DNA of 64,000 nucleotides from Mucilaginibacter_A sp964236465 (lineage in GTDB: Bacteria > Bacteroidota > Bacteroidia > Sphingobacteriales > Sphingobacteriaceae): assembly GCA_964236465.1 (NCBI GenBank), contig CAXSBZ010000005.1, positions 62,001-126,000 on the forward strand, written 5' to 3'. Below are positions 34,370 to 44,532 of this stretch, piece after piece (position 1 is the stretch's first letter; each line of letters begins with the position of its first letter). The position numbers were made by a program, and so were the translations under genes. The notes beneath the pieces were generated by a model. It did not search any database. It saw only the letters and a list, made by a program, of their open reading frames with translations, and had not been told where the DNA came from.

Positions 34370-35622
34370 AAATTTTGTTGGTTACAGAATACTTTTATCC
34401 GCAAAGTTCTGGCGGTACAGAGTTGTATGTTTATAACTTAGCCAAAGCTTTGCAAAAGCAAAACCACCAGGTAGAAGTATTGAGTTTATTTGATGGTGAA
34501 CAAAAACAAACGATTTATAATAACATAGTTATTCATTATATTCCTTTTAATCAAGATTTTGATCCCGCTGTAATTAATGGAGAAAAACCAGCAAGTAACT
34601 TATTGAGTTTTATTGCTTCCGTGCGAAGTATCCATCCAAATATTGTTCACTTCCATACACTTACAACCTCAATTGGTGTTTATCATATTGAAGCAGTTAA
34701 GCAAGCAGGATTTAAAGTTGTGCTTACTTCGCATATTGCCGCCCATACTTGTATCCGTGGAAACTTAATGCGGCTTGGAAAATATATGTGCGATGGAAAA
34801 GTTGAAGCGCAAAAATGTTTGTCCTGTTATTTGCAATATCGTGGTATCTCGGCACCGTTAAATTATCTTTCGGCTTATGCAATCCGCACAACAGGTTTTC
34901 CTAAAAATATAGCAAACTTTGTTGCCCATAAAAAAAATGAATTACTGAAACTTCGGAGTTCATTAGATCAATTAGTAGTGGTAAGCAATTGGCAACGCAA
35001 TGTTTTTATCAAAAATGGTTTTGATCCGCAAAAGCTAAATTTGTGCAGGCAGGCAGTTGAAATTTACAATACTTCATCAGCAGTAAAAAAAGATTCAAAA
35101 AAATTAATACTTGGTTTTATAGGCCGGATAACCAGGGTAAAAGGTTTACATGTATTGCTTTCTTCCATCAAAAATATATCCAACAATATGGAATTAAGAA
35201 TTGCTGCGATCCCAACTAAAATGGAAATGGATTATTATCAGCAGCAAAAACAACAAGCAGAAAGTTTACCAAATGTAACCTGGATTGAGAATCTGCCGAA
35301 CGAGAAAATCGGGGCTTTTTTGCAAAAATTGGATTTGCTGTGTGTTCCTTCGCAGTGGCCGGAAACGGGTCCGTTTGTAGTTTACGAAGCTCTGGCGCAA
35401 GGTATTCCTGTTTTAGGAAGTAATATAGGCGGAATTCCGGAATTAATTTCGGAAGGAAAAAACGGCTGGTTGTTTCCGCACCAGAATGAAAAATATTTAG
35501 GTTTATTAATTGCTTCTTTTATCACACAAAAATTAGAAAATAAATTTTTAAAAGATGTTGCACCTATAAACCGCCCCACAGAAATGCTGGCCGAAGAAAT
35601 GCTGGAAATATATTGCAAGTGA
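34366..35622 (+). CDS. Family 4 glycosyltransferase with cysteine-rich insert
   Basis: GT-B retaining transferase, 418 residues. The N-terminal Rossmann half (MKILLVTEYFYPQSSGGTEL) is followed by an insert with Cys at HTCIRGN, YMCDGK and KCLSCY (about residues 127-155), which resembles a metal-binding knuckle. The C-terminal GT1-type domain has GFIGRITRVKG and the EX7E region PETGPFVVYEALAQG. GTG start overlapping the previous stop by 4 bases. Confidence 0.88.
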   Translation: MKILLVTEYFYPQSSGGTELYVYNLAKALQKQNHQVEVLSLFDGEQKQTIYNNIVIHYIPFNQDFDPAVINGEKPASNLLSFIASVRSIHPNIVHFHTLTTSIGVYHIEAVKQAGFKVVLTSHIAAHTCIRGNLMRLGKYMCDGKVEAQKCLSCYLQYRGISAPLNYLSAYAIRTTGFPKNIANFVAHKKNELLKLRSSLDQLVVVSNWQRNVFIKNGFDPQKLNLCRQAVEIYNTSSAVKKDSKKLILGFIGRITRVKGLHVLLSSIKNISNNMELRIAAIPTKMEMDYYQQQKQQAESLPNVTWIENLPNEKIGAFLQKLDLLCVPSQWPETGPFVVYEALAQGIPVLGSNIGGIPELISEGKNGWLFPHQNEKYLGLLIASFITQKLENKFLKDVAPINRPTEMLAEEMLEIYCK

Positions 35623-35674
35623 TTGAAATTATACTAAAAGCCCGAAAAAAGCTCATAATTATTTCGCTGATATA

Positions 35675-36721
35675 ATGACCCTAAATGCCGATAGCAACCA
35701 GGAAAACCTAACTTGCAATTCTGTAAAGATTAAAAACATTAGCAGGAAAAAAAAGCTATACCAGATTAGTTTTTTAAGGGCAGTTGCATCAATTAGTGTT
35801 TGCCTGTTTCATTTAGGTTTTGGCAATCCCAACTTTTTAGGCAACAATAAATCTGTATTTCATATTTTCAATTATGGCTATCTGGGTGTTCCGGTGTTTT
35901 TTATCTTATCAGGTTTTATAATCTGTTATAGTTTGCCGGTAAATTATCAGCTAAAAAACTTTTACGCTTTCTTAAAAAAACGGCTAACACGTGTAGAGCC
36001 TCCATATTTAGTATCTATTTTGCTTACATTGACTGTGGCATACCTTGCTTCTTTTATCACACATAATCCGGTAGAAGTTTCCTGGAAAAACCTGTTATAT
36101 CATATTGGTTATCTAAACAATTTCACTACAAATATTTATATCAATGGTGTTTACTGGACTTTAGGTATCGAATTTCAATTTTATATCCTGATTGGATTAC
36201 TTTTTAGTTGGATGAATAAATCTGTTTACTTTTTAATCCTAATTATAATCAGCCTGCTGGCATTAAATGCTATTAAAATTAATAATACAAGTTTAATATT
36301 TGATTATACACCATTATTCTGTATCGGAATTTTAATGTACTTTATCAATTACAGTAATAAATATCCAAAACCTGTTTTACTTTGTTTAATGGCATTATCG
36401 CTATTTGTAATTACGTTTGGTAAACCAGAAGTTTTTTATATCAGCTTATTTACAATTGGTGTTATATTAGTTCCTTTTCGTAACAATAAAATAATTAGTT
36501 TTTTGTCAGATATATCTTATTCGTTATATCTTATACATATTCCAATCGGCGGACGAATCATTAATCTTTCTTTAAGGTTTGTACATACTGATAATCAAAA
36601 ATATCTGACTGTTGCAGCAGCTTTTGTTATAAGTATTATTGCTGCATACATTTTTCATATTATAATTGAAAAGCCAGCCATAAAATGGTCTAAACAATTA
36701 CATTATTCTGTTATCAGCTAA
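35675..36721 (+). CDS. Acyltransferase 3 family membrane O-acyltransferase
   Basis: OafA/YrhL-type enzyme acylating sugar hydroxyls, usually O-acetylation of a surface polysaccharide. The 348-residue protein has ten or so membrane helices, the helix-1 FLRAVASISVCLFHL with the catalytic-type histidine, GVPVFFILSGFII, RVEPPYLVS and the later YSLYLIHIP motif. A 12-mer-like word (TTGCTTCTTTTA, 36045-36056) encodes LASFI. Strongly AT-rich, as are its neighbours. Confidence 0.9.
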   Translation: MTLNADSNQENLTCNSVKIKNISRKKKLYQISFLRAVASISVCLFHLGFGNPNFLGNNKSVFHIFNYGYLGVPVFFILSGFIICYSLPVNYQLKNFYAFLKKRLTRVEPPYLVSILLTLTVAYLASFITHNPVEVSWKNLLYHIGYLNNFTTNIYINGVYWTLGIEFQFYILIGLLFSWMNKSVYFLILIIISLLALNAIKINNTSLIFDYTPLFCIGILMYFINYSNKYPKPVLLCLMALSLFVITFGKPEVFYISLFTIGVILVPFRNNKIISFLSDISYSLYLIHIPIGGRIINLSLRFVHTDNQKYLTVAAAFVISIIAAYIFHIIIEKPAIKWSKQLHYSVIS

Positions 36722-36722
36722 A

Positions 36723-37742
36723 TTGCATATTGCACTTATTACAGATCCTGAAATAGCGATCCCTCCTGTTTATTATGGTGGTATAGAAAGGGTGATTGAT
36801 TTACTGATTAAAGGCTTAAAAAAAAACGGGCACGAAATCACATTGTTTGCCCATCCCGAATCTGAGACTAAGGCTGATCATTTTTTTCCTTATCCGGGTT
36901 CTGATCAATCTAAAAAAAGCCTGATAAAAAACGCATTATTAGTGAGCAAACTGGTTTTTAATAAACCTGATTTGATACATAGTTTTGGCCGGCTGGCTTA
37001 TTTATCAGCTTTGATGCCTTTAAATGTTCCTAAATTGATGAGTTATCAGCGGGAACCAACTATTTCCCAGGTAAAAAAAGCAGTAAAATATAGTGCTAAA
37101 AACAGTATGTATTTTACAGGCTGTAGTGCTTATATTACAGATCAAATAAAACCTTTTGCAACGGCAAGCACTGTTTACAATGCTGTTTCTATGGAAGATT
37201 ATCAGTTTGAAAAAGAAGTCTCAAACGACGCACCTTTGGTTTTTTTAGGCAGGATTGAACCGATAAAAGGTACACATCTGGCTATAAAAGTTGCCCTGCA
37301 AACCGATAGAAAACTGATTATTGCCGGAAACGTACCAGATGATGCACAAGGATATTTCAAATCAGAGATTGCTCCTTTTCTCAACCAAAAAAATATAAAT
37401 TACATTGGGCCTGTCAACAATAAAGAAAAAAACGAATTGCTTGGTAATGCCGCTGCTTTATTAATGCCGATTGAGTGGAACGAACCGTTTGGAATTGTAA
37501 TGGCCGAAGCATTGGCTTGCGGAACGCCGGTAATTGCATTTGCCCGCGGGGCAGCCAAAGAAGTTGTAATAAACGGAACAAATGGCTGGCTATGCCGTAC
37601 AATTCAGGATATGGTAAATGCTGTTACTCAAATCAGCATCATAAATAGAAGTAATTGCCGGAAAGATGCAGAAACCCGTTTTAGCCAAACAGCATTAGTT
37701 AACAACTTTGAAGAAATTTATTTCAGGCTGGCAAAAAACTGA
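36723..37742 (+). CDS. Family 4 glycosyltransferase
   Basis: GT-B retaining transferase, 339 residues, TTG start one base after the preceding stop. N-terminal HIALITDPEIAIPPVYYGGIER; donor-binding half with VFLGRIEPIKGTH and PIEWNEPFGIVMAEALACG (EX7E). The short length and YYGGIERV motif match the common exopolysaccharide GT4 group. A T-variant of the 12-mer at 37097-37108 encodes the end of SAKNSM. Confidence 0.88.
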   Translation: MHIALITDPEIAIPPVYYGGIERVIDLLIKGLKKNGHEITLFAHPESETKADHFFPYPGSDQSKKSLIKNALLVSKLVFNKPDLIHSFGRLAYLSALMPLNVPKLMSYQREPTISQVKKAVKYSAKNSMYFTGCSAYITDQIKPFATASTVYNAVSMEDYQFEKEVSNDAPLVFLGRIEPIKGTHLAIKVALQTDRKLIIAGNVPDDAQGYFKSEIAPFLNQKNINYIGPVNNKEKNELLGNAAALLMPIEWNEPFGIVMAEALACGTPVIAFARGAAKEVVINGTNGWLCRTIQDMVNAVTQISIINRSNCRKDAETRFSQTALVNNFEEIYFRLAKN

Positions 37743-37817
37743 TATGGGCAGATAAAGCAAGTACAACTATTTAAGCATATAGAATAACTGAATTGATATT
37801 TTTTATAGGATATTGTT

Positions 37818-38735
37818 ATGCTTGCTGATCTTACTTTAGTTATCAATTTATCTGCCGGAGATGCCTGCTATGCAGAATTAACTGTTGGTGCTTTAGCAAA
37901 AGCCCATCGTGAGCAGGCAAAAGAAATCATCATTATTCTGGATGATACAAAGGCCCAATATTCTGGTTTCTACAGACATAAAAAGCGTTACCAAGAACCG
38001 GAGTTTTCAGAAAACCTGGAAAAGGTAGCAGGTATTTCAGAATACTTAAAATCTCTTGGTTTAGTTGACCAAATAATTTATGTAAGCCGTTATTGCATAG
38101 GTAAAAATCTGAACAATAAGTATTTAAACAATTGGGTAAAAGAAACACACGATTTTAGAGGTGCACCAATTACAGCTTATCTGGTTGGTTTTGAAGTTTG
38201 CAAAACACAATATATGGTTAGGTACGATGGAGATATGCTGTTGCATCAATCCACTCAGGATTGGGTTATTAAAGGTATTGGTTTGCTAAAACAATACACA
38301 GATTGTATAGCGGTTTCGCCCCGCTCCGCTCCTTCGGTTCCTGATCAGCAAGCTATTATCAAAATAGATCCGACTTATTGGTTTAGTACACGCTGTACCT
38401 TGTTTGACAGGTTTAAAATCCTTACTAAAATGCCATTCGTACATGGAAAATATCGCTGTGAACTTTTAATTCGGAGATGGACGGGGAAAACTTATCCACC
38501 GGCGTTGGAAACCATGCTTTTCCATCGATTGAAAGATTGCGGCATGAAAAACTATTACATTTTAAACAACAATTGCTGGTTGCTGCATCCGGAAAAAAAG
38601 AATAAACTTTTTGTAGAACTGCTTCCAGAAATAATTTCGGAAGTTGAAAAAGGAAACTATCCTGCAGAACAAGCGAACGTTGAAACTTTAAAATTAGATG
38701 CCTGGGAAAAATACTTACAACTAACAGAAGTTTGA
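37818..38735 (+). CDS. Putative glycosyltransferase (GT-A-like, unassigned family)
   Basis: The 305-residue product begins MLADLTLVINLSAGDACYAE. It looks like a GT-A transferase: EIIIILDDT near residue 40 and YMVRYDGDMLLH (DGD metal site, about residues 133-144). I do not recognise the family. An ATG start follows a 75-base gap, the longest internal break in this half of the operon. Its stop overlaps the next gene's TTG (TTGA). Confidence 0.65.
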   Translation: MLADLTLVINLSAGDACYAELTVGALAKAHREQAKEIIIILDDTKAQYSGFYRHKKRYQEPEFSENLEKVAGISEYLKSLGLVDQIIYVSRYCIGKNLNNKYLNNWVKETHDFRGAPITAYLVGFEVCKTQYMVRYDGDMLLHQSTQDWVIKGIGLLKQYTDCIAVSPRSAPSVPDQQAIIKIDPTYWFSTRCTLFDRFKILTKMPFVHGKYRCELLIRRWTGKTYPPALETMLFHRLKDCGMKNYYILNNNCWLLHPEKKNKLFVELLPEIISEVEKGNYPAEQANVETLKLDAWEKYLQLTEV

Positions 38736-39979
38736 AAGGCAGTATTGCAAATCCTGGTGTTGGTCCGCACATTCAAGCTACTATAAAAGCTTACCAAGAG
38801 AACCAGTTGTTGCACACTTTTTACACCACTTTATACCATAAACCAGGAAGTACTTTCGATAATTTTTTGAATAAATATGCGCCCCGGCTTTATAAACAAT
38901 TACAACGCAGAACATTAAAAAATACCGAAGGGTTTGCCATCAAAAGTATCAGTGGATATGAGTTTTTTAGGATAATTTCCAGCAAAATACTTTCGCCTGT
39001 ACTAACAGATTTAATATGGGAATGGGGAGAACTGGCTTTTGATAAATGGGTTGCACGCCAATTAAATACAAAAATACAGTGGATACATGGTTACGAACAT
39101 TGCTCGCTGGCTACTTTACAACAGGCAAAAAAATTGGGGATAACTTCTTTTTATGAACAACCAAGTCAGCATTTTTCGTTTTTTGAAAAAATAGCAAAAC
39201 AGCAGCTTCAATATTATCCGGAGTTAAAAAGCATTGAAACAACACTTTTGATTGATCATAAATCTGAAAAAAGAAACCAACGCCGTGAGCAGGAGTTAGA
39301 AGTTTGTGATTACATCATCTGCAATTCTACGTTTACAGCTAAAACATTAGCAGATGCCCAGGTTTTGGCCGAAAAAATAATTACCATTCCATTGGCTTTT
39401 CCAACTCCTGTAAAATCAATTTCAGAAAAAGCTCATCCTGCAAAAACAATTTTTATATATGCCGGAAATCAAAATTTAAGAAAAGGAACCCACATACTAT
39501 ATAAAGCCTGGCAAAAATGCAACTTCAATCCGGATCAGGCAGAATTATGGCTTGTCGGAAGTAACCAATTGCCTTTAACTGTCCGGGCTGGTTTGGGCAA
39601 TGAAGTAAAATTTATACCTAATATTCCTCATCAGGATTTGCTAAAGCTTTTTTTACAAGCTGATATTTTGGTTTTACCTACCTTATGCGATGGTTTCGGA
39701 ATGGTGATCACTGAAGCAATGGCACAAGGTTTACCGGTTATTACCACTTATAATTCGGGCGGTCCAGATATAATTACAGAAGCAAAAAACGGTTTTTTAT
39801 TAGATGCCGGAAACATAGAACAGCTTGCCAGCAAATTAAAATGGTGCGTCGAAAACAAAAATCAGGTTAAAACAATGGGCACAAATGCTTTAGCAAAAGC
39901 AGCTTCCTATCCCTGGGCAAATTTTAGAAAACAATTGATTAAAGAGATTACAAGCAGAATTGGCACTAATCCCAACTAA
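38732..39979 (+). CDS. Family 4 glycosyltransferase
   Basis: GT-B retaining transferase, 415 residues, TTG start overlapping the previous stop as TTGA. The donor-binding half has FIYAGNQNLRKGTHILYKAW and TLCDGFGMVITEAMAQG (EX7E-type, about residues 314-330), followed by NSGGPDIITEAKNG. The N-terminal half contains IHGYEHCSLATLQQAK. Its 3' end overlaps the next gene by 20 bases. Confidence 0.87.
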   Translation: MKGSIANPGVGPHIQATIKAYQENQLLHTFYTTLYHKPGSTFDNFLNKYAPRLYKQLQRRTLKNTEGFAIKSISGYEFFRIISSKILSPVLTDLIWEWGELAFDKWVARQLNTKIQWIHGYEHCSLATLQQAKKLGITSFYEQPSQHFSFFEKIAKQQLQYYPELKSIETTLLIDHKSEKRNQRREQELEVCDYIICNSTFTAKTLADAQVLAEKIITIPLAFPTPVKSISEKAHPAKTIFIYAGNQNLRKGTHILYKAWQKCNFNPDQAELWLVGSNQLPLTVRAGLGNEVKFIPNIPHQDLLKLFLQADILVLPTLCDGFGMVITEAMAQGLPVITTYNSGGPDIITEAKNGFLLDAGNIEQLASKLKWCVENKNQVKTMGTNALAKAASYPWANFRKQLIKEITSRIGTNPN

Positions 39980-41207
39980 AAAAGTTTGTTTAATTACGCC
40001 CGGACATTTGGCAAGCAATCCGCGTTTAGTAAAAGAGGCACAGGCACTTACAAAAAACGGGTATGCTGTTCATTTAATTTTTACGCAATATGTAAGTTAC
40101 CTAATTAATTTTGATAATGATATTTTAAGTAATAATGCACAGTGGACTTATGATTGCCTGGATAGAACTGTAAAAAATAAACAAACCAAGTTCTTAAAAT
40201 TTTTGTCGGTAGTTTTTCAAAAATCTTGTACAATGCTTCTTTTATCGGGTAAAAAATATAGCCTCGTTCTTGCTCAGGCGACTAATCGGTATTTTTTCTG
40301 GCAATTTAAAAAAGCGGTTAAAGCAAAAGCTGATCTCTACATTGCACACAATCTCGCCGCTTTACCAGTTGCTGTTTTGGCAGCAAAAAAAAATAAAGTT
40401 AAATGTGGTTTTGATGCGGAGGATTTCCACCGACAGGAAACAACAGATGATTTACAAAGCATTGATTTTACATTGAAATCGAATATTGAAAATGCTTTTA
40501 TCCCGAAACTCAATTATCTAAGCGTAGCCAGTCCGCTGATTGGAAAAGCTTACCATCAACTTTATAAAAACCAGCCAATTGGTGTTTTAAATGTTTTTCC
40601 CCGAACAAAAAAGGTTACAGCAATTAAACTAAACCAGCCTTTAAAATTCGTTTGGTTTTCACAATACATTGGTTTTGGGCGGGGCTTAGAAATGATTTTT
40701 ACTGCTTTAAGCCAGCTTGCTGAATTGGATTTTGAGTTGCACCTAATCGGGTTTTTATCAGCAGAAATGAAAAGTTTTATGCAAAGCGGTTCCTTTCCAA
40801 GCACAATAATTTCTAAAATCATGATCCATGCGCCGCTTCCGCCGGATCAACTGCTTTCGTTTATCAGCCAGTTTGATATTGGCCTGGCTACCGAAATTAG
40901 TCAGCCTTTAAACCGCAATATTTGTCTTAGCAACAAAATTTTTAGTTATATACAAGCCGGATTGGCAATTTTGGCAAGCGATACAACAGCGCAAAAGCAA
41001 TTATTTTCAAGCTATCCGCAAATCGGAAAATTGTATGCTAAAAACAGTATCGAAAACTTAACTGCTTGTATAAAAAAACTTTATGCTGATCGGGAACTGC
41101 TTTTATTATACAAAAAAAATGCTTTTGAGCTTGGCCAAACTACTTTAAACTGGGAAACCGAAAGTGTTAAATTTTTAAAAGTTATTGAAGAAACACTTGC
41201 AGATTGA
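39960..41207 (+). CDS. Family 4-like glycosyltransferase
   Basis: GT-B fold product of 415 residues with KVCLITPGHLASNPRLVKEA near the start, DLYIAHNLAALPVA and FVWFSQYIGFGRGLEMIF in the donor half. The EX7E motif is degenerate (EISQPLNRNICLSNKIFSYI), so activity or subgroup is uncertain. TTG start at 39960, overlapping the preceding gene by 20 bases. 12-mer copies at 40233-40244 (encoding MLLLS) and 41039-41050. Confidence 0.78.
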   Translation: MALIPTKKVCLITPGHLASNPRLVKEAQALTKNGYAVHLIFTQYVSYLINFDNDILSNNAQWTYDCLDRTVKNKQTKFLKFLSVVFQKSCTMLLLSGKKYSLVLAQATNRYFFWQFKKAVKAKADLYIAHNLAALPVAVLAAKKNKVKCGFDAEDFHRQETTDDLQSIDFTLKSNIENAFIPKLNYLSVASPLIGKAYHQLYKNQPIGVLNVFPRTKKVTAIKLNQPLKFVWFSQYIGFGRGLEMIFTALSQLAELDFELHLIGFLSAEMKSFMQSGSFPSTIISKIMIHAPLPPDQLLSFISQFDIGLATEISQPLNRNICLSNKIFSYIQAGLAILASDTTAQKQLFSSYPQIGKLYAKNSIENLTACIKKLYADRELLLLYKKNAFELGQTTLNWETESVKFLKVIEETLAD

Positions 41208-42490
41208 AACGCGTACTTATCATTTCTCCATATTTCCCTCCTTCTAATTCTGCTGATAGTCAGCGTATTAGAATGAGTTTACCTTATTTTAAAGATTTTG
41301 GTTGGGAAGCAGAAGTGGTTTGTGTAGCTGAAAAGCATTCGGAAATGCCACAAGATGAGTTGTTGCTGCAAACTGTTCCGGCAGATACAATCATCCACAG
41401 AGTTGAAGCTTTTTCTAAAAAACGAACTTCCAAATTTGGTTTGGGCAGCTTGGCTTTGCGCTCGCTTTGGTTTTACCAAAGAAAAGTAATGCTTCTTTTA
41501 CAGGCAAAAAATTATGATCTGATTTATTTTTCGACTACAGAATTTCCGGTTTGTATTTTGGGCACCTACTGGAAAAAACGTTTTAAAATCCCTTTCGTAA
41601 TTGATATGCAGGATGCCTGGCATTCAGAGTATTATCAGGATAAACCTAAAAAAGACCAGCCAAAAAAATATTGGTTTTCGTACCGTTTGCACAAATATTT
41701 GGAACCTTTGGCCATGAAAAATTGTGATGGTTTGATCAGTGTTTCTGCGGATTACATCATCGATTTAAATCAGCGTTATCCTCAGCTTAAAAACAAACCG
41801 GCGGCGGTTATTCCGTTTGGAGCGTTTGAAAAAGATTTTGAAATTGCCAAAAATAACTTTGAAAAATGCCTGCCTGTTATTTCAAAAAATCCAGACAAAT
41901 TCAATATAGTTTATGTCGGCCGTGGCGGCGCAGATATGCAAACCGCTTTAGAATTACTTTTTAATGCGATAAAAGAAGCATTGAAAAATGAGTTTGAAGT
42001 TTTCAGCAAACTGCATTTCTATTTTATCGGTACCAGTTACGCGCCAAAAAAATCAGCACAAAAAACGATTTTGCCGGTTGCAAAAAAATTTGGTGTGGAA
42101 AATCAGGTAATAGAAATAACGGGCCGGATTGGTTTTTACAGCACCATCAACACACTATTGGCTGCTGATGCTTTGTTTATTCCCGGTTCTGATGATCCGC
42201 AATACACAGCTTCAAAAATTTATCCTTACATCTTAACTAAAAAACCAATACTGGCTATTTTTAATCCGGCAAGTTCGGCCATTACCATTTTAAAAGAATG
42301 TGGCGTAAAACATGTTTACAACCACGAATCGGCAACGAACGCTAAAATAATGGATTTTTTTAAGCAATTAATGGCTACTAATCATCAGGAAGAAAAGTAC
42401 AATCCGGATGCTTTAAAAAAATATTCGGCAAAGCAAATGGCATTGAACCAATGCCTGCTATTTAATGAAGTAATTAATGGAGAAATTTAA
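41204..42490 (+). CDS. Family 4-like glycosyltransferase
   Basis: GT-B fold, 428 residues. TTG start overlapping the previous stop as TTGA; begins KRVLIISPYFPPSNSADSQR. Contains FVIDMQDAWHSEYY, NIVYVGRGGADMQTALELLF and FIPGSDDPQYTASKIYPYIL in the donor domain. The classical EX7E is not evident. Two 12-mer copies (41489-41500 encoding MLLLQ; 41970-41981 encoding IKEAL). Confidence 0.82.
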   Translation: MKRVLIISPYFPPSNSADSQRIRMSLPYFKDFGWEAEVVCVAEKHSEMPQDELLLQTVPADTIIHRVEAFSKKRTSKFGLGSLALRSLWFYQRKVMLLLQAKNYDLIYFSTTEFPVCILGTYWKKRFKIPFVIDMQDAWHSEYYQDKPKKDQPKKYWFSYRLHKYLEPLAMKNCDGLISVSADYIIDLNQRYPQLKNKPAAVIPFGAFEKDFEIAKNNFEKCLPVISKNPDKFNIVYVGRGGADMQTALELLFNAIKEALKNEFEVFSKLHFYFIGTSYAPKKSAQKTILPVAKKFGVENQVIEITGRIGFYSTINTLLAADALFIPGSDDPQYTASKIYPYILTKKPILAIFNPASSAITILKECGVKHVYNHESATNAKIMDFFKQLMATNHQEEKYNPDALKKYSAKQMALNQCLLFNEVINGEI

Positions 42491-43370
42491 AAGGACATTT
42501 GGCTTTATCCTGAGCCATCCTTTGGGTAAAAAGCATTTGTTCAAAACACTTTTTAGGTTTTTGTATTGGCAAATCCAAAGTAGTTTACAGCCATCAAAAT
42601 TGAGGGTAAAACCCTTTTTGGCCGGTACAAAATTTTACGCGCGCAAAGGCTTAACCGGTGTTACGGGCAACATTTATACGGGTTTGCACGAATTTAATGA
42701 CATGGCTTTTCTTCTTCATTTTCTAACGCCCGGTGATGTTTTTTTTGATATTGGTGCAAACGTTGGCTCATACACAATACTGGCATCCGGCGTATGCAAA
42801 GCCAAAACCATCGCCATTGAAGCATCTGCAAATACAGCAATTATTACCCAGAAAAATATTGATTTGAACAAGCTTCAAAACAAAGTAACACTGATTAATG
42901 CGGCAGCCGGAGCAGAAATCGGCACTATAAATTTTTCTAAAAATGAAGATACCACCAACCATGTAATTGGTGCAGATGAACTTCAAAATGACAACATAGA
43001 AACCGTGAATGTGATTAAAGTAGATGATTTATCTATACAAAATAAACCTGCATTAATTAAAATTGATGTGGAAGGTTTTGAAACGGAAGTGTTGAAAGGC
43101 ATGGGCAAAACTTTGAAACAGCAATCGCTCAAAGCAATCATTATTGAACTAAACGGCAGCGGTGAACGGTACCGTTTTGCAGACGCTGATATTCATAACT
43201 TGCTTACTAACAATGGGTTTAAACCTTATGATTATGATCCGTTTCAACGTAATTTAACTTTATTAAACACTTATAGCAAGCACAACACCATTTATTGCCG
43301 GGATATAGCATTCATCAATAACCGCATAAAAAATGCAACAGCGTTTAAAATAATGGGCGAAAATATTTGA
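42477..43370 (+). CDS. FkbM family methyltransferase
   Basis: SAM-dependent O-methyltransferase of the FkbM family, often modifying sugars in polysaccharide clusters. The 297-residue product has motif I FFDIGANVGSYTILAS (about residues 91-106), AIEASANTA, LIKIDVEGFETEVLKGM and IIELNGSG. It overlaps the upstream gene by 14 bases. The methylated position is unknown. Confidence 0.88.
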   Translation: MEKFKRTFGFILSHPLGKKHLFKTLFRFLYWQIQSSLQPSKLRVKPFLAGTKFYARKGLTGVTGNIYTGLHEFNDMAFLLHFLTPGDVFFDIGANVGSYTILASGVCKAKTIAIEASANTAIITQKNIDLNKLQNKVTLINAAAGAEIGTINFSKNEDTTNHVIGADELQNDNIETVNVIKVDDLSIQNKPALIKIDVEGFETEVLKGMGKTLKQQSLKAIIIELNGSGERYRFADADIHNLLTNNGFKPYDYDPFQRNLTLLNTYSKHNTIYCRDIAFINNRIKNATAFKIMGENI

Positions 43371-43371
43371 T

Positions 43372-44532
43372 ATGCGTTTGGCCATCATCTCTACACATCC
43401 AATTCAATATTATGCGCCGATATTTAAATTGCTGCATCAGCATAAAAAACTGGAAATCATGGTTTTTTATACCTGGGGCAAAGCTGGTTTAAACCCAAAC
43501 GATCCGGGTTTTGGCCGAAAAATAAACTGGGACATTCCATTACTGGAAGGTTATGATTTTCAGTTTGAAAGAAACACGGCTAAAAAACCGGGTTCTCATG
43601 GTTTTTGGGGAATTAAAAATCCTGATCTCATCAAAAATATAAAAGCATGGCAGGCTGACGCTTTGCTTGTTTTTGGCTGGGCTTACCAAAGTCATTTGCA
43701 AGCATTGATTCATTTCAAAAATAAAATTCCGGTTTTTTTCCGTGGAGATTCTACGCTGCTGGATAAAAAAAACAGTGCTAAAAACAGCATCAAAACTTTT
43801 TTACTTCGGCTGATTTACAGTCGCGTTGATCACGCTTTTTACGTTGGCACCAACAATAAAGCTTATTTTAACTATTACGGATTAAAAGAAAGACAACTTT
43901 CGTTTGCGCCACATGCAATTGATAATGAACGTTTTGCAGCAGAAAAACCTGTAGAAGCAACAACATTGAGAAAAAAACTTGGAATCGGTTCGGAAGAAAT
44001 CATGATTCTTTTTGCCGGAAAATTGGAATCTGTAAAAAATCCTGGTTTGCTACTGCAAGCTTTTGAAACTTTAAATCAACCCAACACACATCTGCTTTTT
44101 GTTGGAAACGGGCCGCTGGAAAAAGAATTGAAAGCCAAAAAAGTAGTGCTAAAAACAGCATCGCAAATTCATTTTTTGGATTTTCAAAATCAATCAGCCA
44201 TGCCTTTTATTTACCAGAGCTGCGATTTATTTTGCCTGCCTTCCAACAGCGAAACCTGGGGATTAGCGGTTAACGAAGCGATGGCTTGCAGCAAAGCCAT
44301 TTTAGTTTCTGACAAGGTTGGCTGTGCGGCAGATTTAATTGTAAAAGGAGAAAACGGTTTCATTTTTCAAACCGGAAACGAAACGGATTTGGTGTTGAAA
44401 CTTCAGCTTTTATGTCAGCAAAAAGCTGTGTTAAAAGCATACGGACAAGCTTCCGCAGAAATTATAAAAAGTTGGAATTTTAACGTAACGGCAATAGCTA
44501 TGAAAAACGCAATATTGAATTATGCTGGCTAA
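43372..44532 (+). CDS. Family 4 glycosyltransferase
   Basis: GT-B retaining transferase, 386 residues, beginning MRLAIISTHPIQYYAPIFKL, an N-terminus shared by a distinct subgroup of GT4 enzymes. The donor half has ILFAGKLESVKNPGLL and LPSNSETWGLAVNEAMAC (EX7E), then SDKVGCAADLI. Two exact 12-mers (43779-43790, 44150-44161) lie in the coding region, encoding AKNSIK and KTAS. Its 3' end overlaps the Wzy-like gene by 11 bases. Confidence 0.88.
   Translation: MRLAIISTHPIQYYAPIFKLLHQHKKLEIMVFYTWGKAGLNPNDPGFGRKINWDIPLLEGYDFQFERNTAKKPGSHGFWGIKNPDLIKNIKAWQADALLVFGWAYQSHLQALIHFKNKIPVFFRGDSTLLDKKNSAKNSIKTFLLRLIYSRVDHAFYVGTNNKAYFNYYGLKERQLSFAPHAIDNERFAAEKPVEATTLRKKLGIGSEEIMILFAGKLESVKNPGLLLQAFETLNQPNTHLLFVGNGPLEKELKAKKVVLKTASQIHFLDFQNQSAMPFIYQSCDLFCLPSNSETWGLAVNEAMACSKAILVSDKVGCAADLIVKGENGFIFQTGNETDLVLKLQLLCQQKAVLKAYGQASAEIIKSWNFNVTAIAMKNAILNYAG

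Noticed and set aside
41204..42490. Calling this gene a non-GT protein because EX7E is missing
   Set aside because: The overall GT-B layout and neighbours support a GT4-like enzyme; several subgroups lack a clear EX7E.
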